From NCBI GenBank assembly GCA_021029095.1, contig JAJOHG010000061.1, forward strand, positions 62,001 through 126,000: a stretch of 64,000 nt of DNA. The letters run 5' to 3'. The notes under the pieces were generated by a model. The model worked only from the letters and a program-made list of their open reading frames with translations, was not told the DNA's origin and did no database searches. The translations under genes and the position numbers were made by a program. The DNA is from Phellopilus nigrolimitatus. Its lineage: Eukaryota > Basidiomycota > Agaricomycetes > Hymenochaetales > Hymenochaetaceae. Below are positions 56,178 through 64,000 of the stretch, piece after piece (the first letter of the stretch is position 1; each line of letters starts with the position of its first letter).

Positions 56178-59168
56178 ATGGCCACAAAGCGTGGATTTCA
56201 AGGTATGCTCGTCGTCTGTTTTGTTCACGAAGTTGCGATTTACCCATTCATCGCAGCTGAAAGCGCGGACCTGTCGAAATGTCGAGAGATGACGGTGGCG
56301 GCTAAATCGACGTGGATGACGATGAATACAGCAACTTGCTCACCAATGCCTCCTTAAAGTGGCCGTTATCAACTTCAGCACGCTCAGACGCAATGTAACG
56401 GACGAACGGCTCGCATTCGAAACCGAGCAAGATACTACTTCCAGGCCTCGTCGGGGTGTCCTCGCTCACGACGCACAGTTATGCGCGGGTCAAATTGGTT
56501 TCATACGCCTTCCAGGACCAGGACTCCAGGACTTCTCCTGGCTGTACCTCAAGCCAGACCATGCGTCGCGCATGCTGTGGATAGCCCGGAGGACGGACAC
56601 ATCATTCTGGAGGGATTTTCACTGATTGCGGAGTAGGCGCAGGATTTTTTGGTGGCGATCAGTGAGCCTGTTAGAAGGTGCGTCGCATCTTGTGCTGTAG
56701 ATTACTGTGCTAGAACCGTGATACGGATAGACCGGCTTTCATCCACGAGTATAATATCGCTCGATACTCGCTGTACGCCGCCGTGTCTGTCGACCTGCAA
56801 ACAGAAGATATCATAGAGGTGCGTGCGCTGAAGCATGGCTCAGACTGACGAGATGACGCTCATTTCGTTGTCGAAGGTCCCCAACCGTATATCCAAAGTA
56901 TGTCTCCTGAAACAGTTACCTCGTCTCGTATTGACAAGACAAAGGTGCCGGTTCCGGATGCGATTGTGGACTACATACGCAGTTGCACGATGTCATTTGG
57001 CAAAGTCAAGCTCGTCCTGAAGCACAACAAGTACTTCATTGAGTCCAGCCACCCGGAAACGCTGCAGACTCTTCTCAAAGATGCGGTCATCCGTGAGGCG
57101 CGTGTCGCACCTCCACAACAGCGGTAGCAGCCCAGCGATGTAATTGCTGCCGCTCTGACGACGTCCAAAGCACCGACAAAGGCCGGCCTCGTGATACCAG
57201 GTACCAAGGAAGCAGGAGCGGGCGGACAGATTCCGGGAGTAGTTAATGGGAAGAAGCAAACCGATGCAGACTTGTTCACGAGCGTCGTCGGACTGGACAA
57301 TGGTATGTCGGACTGTTTCTTCCTGATGCTTATCCTGACTAGTGTTTTTGACGAGATTGACGAGGACGATGATAATGTGCACGCTTTCGAGGTTGATGAC
57401 ACGAAGATTGATGTTCGTTTCAAAACACTATAAATTGCTCGTAGCTGACACGCTGTAGGAAGTCAAGAAACGCTGTAATGAACTCGAGTACCCGATGCTC
57501 GAGGAGTACGACTTCCGGAACGATACTATCAATGCGAACATCGACATTGATCTTAAGCCGGCGACAGTCATCAGGCCGTACCAAGAAACAAACCTGAGCA
57601 AGATGTTTAGGAACGGGTATGCCCTCTTTTACTCTCGGTTATCTCTTTCTTGTAACGCTGCTAAGTAGTCGTGCTCGGTCCGGCATCATCGTTCTTCCTT
57701 GCGGAGTAGGAAAAACGCTTGTAGTCATTACAGCGGCGTGCATGACAAAAACGTCGTTCCTTGTGCTCGCAATTTCATGGTAGGCACAAAGTATAAGGAA
57801 GCTCCGTCCTAGTCCTAAATTCTCCACAGGGTATCTGTGATGCAGTGGAAGCAGCAATTCTTGCAGTGGTTCAATGTTACCAAAAACAGATTGTAGTATT
57901 CACTACCGACTAGAAAGAGAAGGTACGCGTCGATCTCGATCTCATTACTTTTCTTTTCTTATAAGTATTGTTGATAGTCCGCGGGCGACAGCGGCATCGT
58001 TGTGTAGACGTACTCGATGGTTGCAAAACATATAACAGGCCGTACGAGTCGAAAAAAATGATGGAATTCCTGCAGGGCCGCGAATGGGGTTTCATATTGC
58101 TTGACGAGGTGCATGTCGTTCCTGTGGCAATGTTCAGGCGTGTTGTTACAATAATCAAGGCTTATTTCACGCTTGGATCCACCGTAACGCTAGTGCGCAA
58201 TGACCACATTGCGAAAGTGCAGTGCGTGGAGATGTTATGCCCGTGACGCCCGAGTTCTACCGTGAATACCTCCGCGAGCAGTCGCGCAAACGCATACTAC
58301 TGTATTGCATGAATCCGACTAAAACCCAGGCATTCCAGTTCCTCTTTAAGTACTACGAAGACAGGGCGACAAAATTATCGTCTATTCGGGTAATGTGTAC
58401 GCATTGGAGGTAAGCCTTTTCACCAGCATTTCGTTGCTTAAACTTAAATGTCGGACAGCATTGCGCGCGGAAGCTCGGGAAACTTTATATTCACGGCGGC
58501 ACGTCGCAGGTTGAGCGCATGCGGGTGCTGCAGCATTTCCAGCACCACCCAAAAGTGAATACAATAATCCTGTTCAAGGTCGGCGACACGACGATCGATC
58601 TCCTGGAGGCTACTTGCCTCATCCAAATATCTTCGCTCTTCGGTTCGCGTAAGCAGGAGGCACAGTGCCTGGGTCGTATCCTGTGCTCTCAACGGCGAAA
58701 CGACGAGGGCTTCAACTCGTTTTTCTACTCGCTCGTGTCGAAAAACACGCAGGAGATGTTCTACAGTACGAAGTAGCAGAAGTTCCGCCTTATCAACCGG
58801 GGGTGCACGTTCAAGGTGGTCGCGCATCTCAAGGCTATGCTGGACTTCGCGTACCGCACGCGCGACGAGCAGATCGAGCTCATCTCTGCCGTGCTGCTCG
58901 CGAATGAGAGTGACGCGGAGGTTGGCGGTGATTTGCGTGTGGGTGAGGGCGGTTTGCCCGGGATGGTCACCGCGAAGGACTTCGGCGGGCCCGGTCAGCG
59001 CGATGGCGGTGTCCCCGCCGCAAAGCGAATGACAGGCCTGCAGGTTCTTCCAACGTGCCGATATTTTGCCAGAAGACATAAAATAAAGTTTTTGCAAAAC
59101 AATACAGCCCTAATAGGTTCCGAAACCTCGAGATGGCAGAGCTGTACCAATACCAAGGTGGTACGGTG
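56178..59168 (+). pseudogene. XPB/SSL2 (RAD25) helicase pseudogene, main part
   Basis: XPB is the TFIIH translocase that opens promoters and acts in nucleotide excision repair. Collinear segments: [110 protein letters not shown], the Walker A loop [23 protein letters not shown], the DEVH box [33 protein letters not shown] and [15 protein letters not shown]. Introns are retained, so it is a DNA duplicate. Lesions: a TAG after APPQQR (57125), frameshifts around 57895-58100, LGSTVTLV in place of LGLTATLV, and motif VI with Cys in place of Arg (CLGRILC). The final exon is inverted downstream (59556-59696). Confidence 0.88.
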
Positions 59169-59555
59169 ATCGGAGCAAGCCCCAAATTGTTATTACATTA
59201 GGGTACTTGATATCGCATGACATACCGGACTGAGTTTGGGAGCACGGGAAGAAGTTCCAAAAATAAAGAGGGGATCTTCCGAGGACATGAAGGTCGCAAC
59301 AATGGGGCTCTTAATCACTGAATTCGACGGAGAGAAAGAAAAAGATGATACCGGCGTTTAGTGTGATGCGGCATTTGCCGTCCCAAGTATGTGCAGCTAC
59401 CGAGTTGATCACGATTTGAATACGGCGTTTATGTTATGGCGCTGGGATATTGGGTTCAAACATTAGCTGCTCAACATTATCAAAGGAAAGCATTATACGT
59501 TCATGATTGGACGAAGTAGTCGAACCACCTGTGGATGCGACGCCAAGGTGCTCTC
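59169..59555. other. Between the two parts of the XPB relic
   Basis: No similarity to XPB or other genes noticed. It probably includes the inversion breakpoints. Confidence 0.4.
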
Positions 59556-59696
59556 CTATTGAAAGAGACTCATAGTCTGGGTCTTCGCTTGAGCCACTTG
59601 TTTATTGCGCTTCGCGAACAACTTGTAACGCGACGGGCCCACAAACTCTTTCGCAAGCTTCTTGTTTGCAGACTTGTTCTGTTCAACGTAGCTCAT
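59556..59696 (-). pseudogene. Inverted C-terminal exon of the XPB relic
   Basis: The - strand reads [31 protein letters not shown] and further residues to a stop at 59556. This is the highly conserved XPB C-terminus. It faces opposite to the rest of the gene and lies about 0.5 kb beyond the point where the + strand copy loses similarity. Confidence 0.85.
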
Positions 59697-60051
59697 ATGC
59701 GCCGCGGCGCCCCGAGGCTAATTGTATTTCATTCAGCGTAGACCGAAGCATCCGGCCACCGCTCAGCTTCTAACATCAGAGGGGTGAAGATGTCGTCAAA
59801 CTCATCATAATGTATGCCCTTCGGATGTTGCGCAGCTTCTCTGATTTTCGATGCTCACGGAACTCTGATCGTCGTGATAATACCTGCATCTAATGGCCAA
59901 AGCAAGTGTGCTCTGTATGTACTGGCTTGTTAACGCATATCAGACTACCTGAGAGTTCTTAAACGCCATCTTCGAGGCGATACATGATTTTCTCCCGCTA
60001 AACGCCTCGAAAGACAAGAAATTTTCAAAAAAGATTAGCCTCCTCTAGACT
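59697..60051. other. Intergenic, no gene
   Basis: 5' flank of the next gene; nothing recognised. Confidence 0.4.
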
Positions 60052-61747
60052 ATGTCTGAAGCTAGTTGTGGCCTCGTTTCTTGCGCTGAAGAGAAGGACT
60101 TACTATTTGCTATATTGTGGACAAAACTCTCAATCAGTACGTCCCAGAACAATCGAAAAATACACTTGTACTGACTCATGAGCTTTCCTGTCTAGTCGCC
60201 TCGTTTGCACTACTTGTCTATGATTACTGTGTGTCTTTCAACTTCGCTGCTGATTTCTGTCGAGGGCTCAGGATGTTGTTAGTCCTTACCTTGAATCGGG
60301 AGTTAGAGCTTGTTTGGGTGCGTCTATCTACAATATCGTGGAATTTTCATAACGTCACAAAATATACTTTTTCCAGGGGACTAGGTTCGGCCTAGGGAAA
60401 CTCCTCTTTCTACTAGTAAGCTCATCTTATATGTATACGTTACCTTCGCTCACTGATCCACATTGAAAATACATGTAGCTCCGTTACTTCACTCCAGTCG
60501 TGATTACGTGAGTTGAAACGGATTATTTCCTCTTCATATCATTAACTACTGTTTTTATCCGAAGCTGCATCGCAGTCGGTGAGCGCATACAAGGGTACAT
60601 CATACTCTCTTTCTGAGGACCTTTTAGTTATATTGAATCCTGGAACATCCACTGAGGTGCGTCAATCATCATGACGGTGTAATAGCCTCTATTGAAAACG
60701 ATGCACTAGCTGTCCGTTGCTTATTCTCTCACTCATACACAACTTTGTTCTTACTTCTAACCTACCTCAACAACGAAAACCCTATTTTAGCTGTACGCCT
60801 ATCGTTTTTCCATGAATATACTATACTTAGTGACTAATGCTCTCTAGGTATCTTTTGGATTCGATTCCAATGGGTCGGCGGTCTCCTCATTGCCTTCCTT
60901 ACGGAGCGTATGTTTACCGCTTATAACGTTATGGATACGATCTAAAAAGTCATGATATGTACTATCTAGTAACTTTGCAGCTGCGACTGTACGCAATGTA
61001 TGGAAGGACCAAGAATATTCTCATATTCTTGATTGTTACGTCTGTTTCGACATTCGGTACAATTTCTGTTTATCTTGGAAAAATCATAACCAAGGAACAT
61101 GGTGAGAATTGTGTCTCTTGTAGCCTTATCTGTAAACTCGAAGAACCGGAACTAACTTGCATCGATAGCTATGTATTTTTATCCGTACGAAGGGAGCACT
61201 CTTTTCATGTGTATTCCACTCGATATACCGTCCGACTATCGCACCGTCTGGATTCCACTGTTTGTGCATGAGGTTATCTTGGTCGCATTAGCGATTATTA
61301 AGGGCTTTCAAAACATTCGGGACCACGGGACGGAAGGTTTAATGAGTCGTTTCACCATATTTCTTGTTGGTGACTCGATGTCTTATTTCTTTGTGTACGT
61401 CGTTTCACTCCCTTCCTAACTTTACAAATGACTTACCGATAAGCCATTTAGCGTATTTGCTGCTTTTTTCTCCATGGAATTGACCTGGGTTATCAGAGGC
61501 GTCCGTACATTCCTATTTTGTAGTTCTGCGGATAGTACAAGGAAATACTGACGCTGTTACTTAGGTTTACTTCATGGAGCTTCCGATTGGGCTCTCACTG
61601 GTCTCTATGAGTATTATGAGTCAGCGACAGCTGCTTAAGATCAGAAAGCGATATCATCAACACTCGACATCCCAGAGGACGTTGAGGAGGACGGGATTGA
61701 TGAATCGCGACGAGTCAATGATGTTTGCGGCTTCCCGTTCGGAGTAG
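60052..61747 (+). CDS. DUF6533 membrane protein, copy M (full exon set)
   Basis: Start MSEASCGLVSCAEEKDLLFA at 60052. Exons give ASFALLVYDY then LTLNRELELVW (DUF6533 signature), GTRFGLGKLLFLLV, RYFTPVVI, GIFWIRFQWVGGLLIAFLTE, VTLQLRLYAMYGRTKNILIF, a long exon with LFMCIPLDIPSDYRTVWIPL and RFTIFLVGDSMSYFF, FSMELTWVIRG, and VYFMELPIGLSLVSMSIMSQ with QLLKIRKR. TAG is at 61745. Seven or so hydrophobic segments are present. It has the same exon order as copies A, D and E but is more diverged, with no sign of decay, and retains the exons lost from copy A. The C-terminal tail is shorter. Best candidate for the functional member of the family here; molecular role unknown. Confidence 0.7.
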
Positions 61748-62102
61748 CTTTCAATGTCATAACCTGGTGTATTATTATTTATTGCTCTGGTTCCATGCTG
61801 TGCTGCGAATCAATCATGTAACAAGACGAGTAGAGGATGGAAATGATTACGCACCGCCTTCTCGGAGAGAATCCTTTGAATCTTACACGCTTTGTTTTCC
61901 CCGCGATATTTATTAACGCATATCAAATATGACACTCTTTCCGCCTGCAAATTCCGTAACCCGTAAATCAATTTTGGAAATGATACCCAAGATGTTTTCC
62001 TCACCCCCCGAGATACATGAAAGACGAAAACCCCCCAAATGAGAAACAGCAACCTTGCGCCACGTGGAAAGACAATGGTTGAGAGGGAGACCACAGTGCA
62101 CC
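61748..62102. other. Convergent intergenic region
   Basis: 3' flanks of the DUF6533 gene and of the GPI-type gene. No gene recognised. Confidence 0.45.
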
Positions 62103-62874
62103 TTACGTATGTAACACGAACGCGCAACAGACCAATGACAATGCCCAAGCCGCCCTGAGACCACAAGCCAATGGGGCGCGACTAGGAAGCGCCCCGCTTG
62201 TCGAAGACTGCGAGTCATTCGCAGACGAGGAAGTGGACGCGATTGGAGTAGCTCCGCCCGGACTAGCAGACACAGACGAGCCTGCGTCCGCAGCTTGCGT
62301 CGACACCGGCACGGGTATCATCGCGAGTGTCTCAGAGGCGGTCTGGCTCGTCGAGATGGTCGTCCCGCTCCCTATGTCCACTCCGACCATCGTGCACGCG
62401 CCAGCCGCCGGCGTGTTGAAGCCGCACTGCACTTCAATTGAGATGACATCGCCCGGATCCACGCTTGCATGGAGAACCTCAGATATGTGCGTCGCGTCTT
62501 GTACAAGCGTTACTGCAAGAATGAAATGAGACAAAGCCACGGAGTACAAGATGAGATCAACGAGGACCGAGACGCCATAAGAATAAGCAAAGCGCGTACT
62601 TGTATAGGCAACGTCGGCGGTGTCGGTGACCACGTTCGAAACGACATACGTCGTGCCGTCAGTGCCTGTGCCTGAAACTTCGCCCTGGAGGGCATCGTCG
62701 GGTGACAGAAAACCGGGTACCGCAATGGTCGCGGTCCCCGACTGTGTGAGGGCGCCTGTCAGAGGATGAGAACTCCCCTTTTAGAATGGATGGCTAAGAT
62801 ATTTCAACTTCTGAATGCTCACCATGCGCGAAAACGAGGCCCAGGAATGCTAAAGCACGAACACGAGGGTTCAT
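62103..62874 (-). CDS. Small secreted, probably GPI-anchored protein
   Basis: Three exons (62823-62874, 62600-62755, 62103-62512) join in frame to 205 aa. The N-terminus MNPRVRALAFLGLVFAHG is a signal peptide. The mature part has ALTQSGTATIAVPGF, TTYVVSNVVTDTADVAYT, VDPGDVISIEVQCGF and ACTMVGVDIGSGTT, giving two Cys likely to be paired. The C-terminal third is Ser/Thr/Ala-rich (SSVSASPGGATPIAS and onward) and ends with a hydrophobic stretch ACGLRAAWALSLVCCAFVL after small residues, the pattern of a GPI attachment signal. Likely a cell-wall or plasma-membrane surface protein, of a type common in Agaricomycetes. No enzymatic motif. Confidence 0.8.
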
Positions 62875-64000
62875 CTTTGAAGATATTAAATGTTGTCTTG
62901 CAGTTCAAGGAATGATGAGTGCCTCTGGAGGGCTAGAGGGCACGTCGCGTCGCGATCCAGAGTTTTTAACGCTTTTGCTCAAATGCTGCCGGGAGCATTA
63001 CATATATTCCAGTTTTCACGCCATGGGCGCCCTGGCTTGTATCCAGGGATTTCAGGCACTGGCGGGGTCGAGGTCTTGAAGATCCATCTTTTCAACGCGC
63101 GTTTTCCAAGCGGCATGCGTCGCCGTGCTATGTCGATATTCCCGTATTTACGAGCTTTTTTGCAGCCTTTCCTTTTTCTTGCTAAAACGTTACATTCTTC
63201 GGAAGTGTTCTTTTCGGTTCAAAAATAGAGCAGAATGGTTTTCAAAGACGAACAAGTGGCGTGTCATGTATGAAAGCAGGATAACAAAGAGACTCCGGCT
63301 ATGATGATGGAGAAGGAAATGTCTGTGTTTCGCGTGAGGGAAGCGCGACGGTACCGAAATGAAAATTTGCCGGCAAGAAGAGCTTACCCGACGACCATGT
63401 TTGCACTCGCTATCCATCTCCTTGCAGGCATCACCACAGTCCATACTCGGGCGTGAAAGAGCTGTTTCCGTTGAACATCAAACGATCCCGGTCGGACAGT
63501 CGACGCATCGACGCCCGCGGTGGCGGATTTGCCGCTCAGACTGCAATCAAGCTCAAGTCTTCAAAAACACGAAACGAAACTTTCTACTCACACAAGACAG
63601 ACCTCAGCGCAACTCGACCATGCTACAGGACGGTCTATCGAGTACTGGGAACGTCGAGGGCGTTGCAATCCTAAATGGGTAAGGTTCGGCAGCCTTATGC
63701 CGAAGCAGAAGCCGAGGGCGTTTGCCGAACATGGCGTGCCGAAAAGTGTGCCGAAACGTGCGTGCCGATATCGGAAATTCAGAGTTTTTAGCATGGCGCC
63801 GATCTTGTGCCTGATTTAGCTTCCTCGCGACGACAACACAACGTCCGCCGTGGCTCATATTCGTCTCCGTGGCTGGCAGTCGCGGTGGCGGTGGCTGGAC
63901 CCCTTTCTATTACATTTATAATCGTCTCCCAACAAACGGATCGACATTCCTCGTCTCTTGGACTCATACCACCACCATCCTTCCTTTTGCGACGAGTGAC
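62875..64000. other. Right end, no gene recognised
   Basis: Short ORFs in several frames without motifs. A GCCGAA-rich patch (about 63685-63770) with repeated TGCCGAA/GTGCCGA words is noted. A partial gene running past the window end cannot be excluded. Confidence 0.4.

Overview
This window looks like nuclear DNA of a mushroom-forming basidiomycete (Agaricomycete). The evidence is dense short introns (about 43-70 nt, GT..AG), gene families typical of that group (DUF6533 membrane proteins, a KDZ transposase, a sedolisin-like peptidase, a DHA2 exporter, a multi-exon P450), and TATA boxes about 100 bp upstream of start codons. Much of the window is an accessory, rearranged region. It mixes intact metabolic genes, a duplicated family of multi-pass membrane proteins, decayed copies of conserved genes, and several generations of DNA transposons.

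The central finding is a 16,992-bp transposon at 19942-36933. It has 221-bp terminal inverted repeats that are identical by eye, beginning CACTTCAGGCACCCC, and is flanked by an 8-bp target duplication, CTAATTGA. On the + strand it carries an apparently intact nine-exon KDZ (Kyakuja-Dileera-Zisupton) transposase of 1055 codons, with the CLDACF, LYDVGCQ and DGEGCERFW motifs. On the - strand it carries a 727-codon Spt5-like protein (acidic N-terminus, NGN-like region, several KOW-like motifs) and a large unrecognised coiled-coil/acidic protein. Both ends hold minisatellites built from short GGGATNTCCC-type palindromes, and the middle holds a 344-bp foldback inside a strand-asymmetric GA/CT tract. 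The element lies in an intron of a DUF6533 gene that starts at 19126 and resumes at about 36957.

Layout: 66-3484, spaced duplication of a small unknown gene with a foldback MITE between the copies. 4312-5584, GC-rich conserved single-pass membrane protein with a 15-nt microexon. 6244-8155, DUF6533-type protein on the - strand. 9545-10813 and 12080-14620, two further membrane-protein copies, the second interrupted by a small KDZ-ended element and by a TA-flanked MITE at its stop codon. 16133-17484, 3-ketodihydrosphingosine reductase. 17664-17942, relic of a NEO1-like flippase. 19126-38003, host gene plus giant transposon. 38523-41650, decayed karyopherin (KAP123/importin-4) and possible Argonaute fragments. 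41700-43140, broken DUF6533 copies. 44105-46485, cytochrome P450. 47636-49850, DHA2 transporter. 50344-51887, sedolisin pseudogene with an internal inversion. 53390-54932, DUF6533-type protein. 56178-59696, XPB/SSL2 helicase pseudogene whose C-terminal exon is inverted. 60052-61747, DUF6533 paralogue. 62103-62874, small secreted GPI-type protein.

The DUF6533 copies share exon structure, including an intron just before the last codon in three of them, so they arose by DNA-level duplication. The relics retain introns and several are locally inverted, which suggests repeated breakage and repair in a transposon-rich region. All identifications come from reading motifs by eye; no database search was run.
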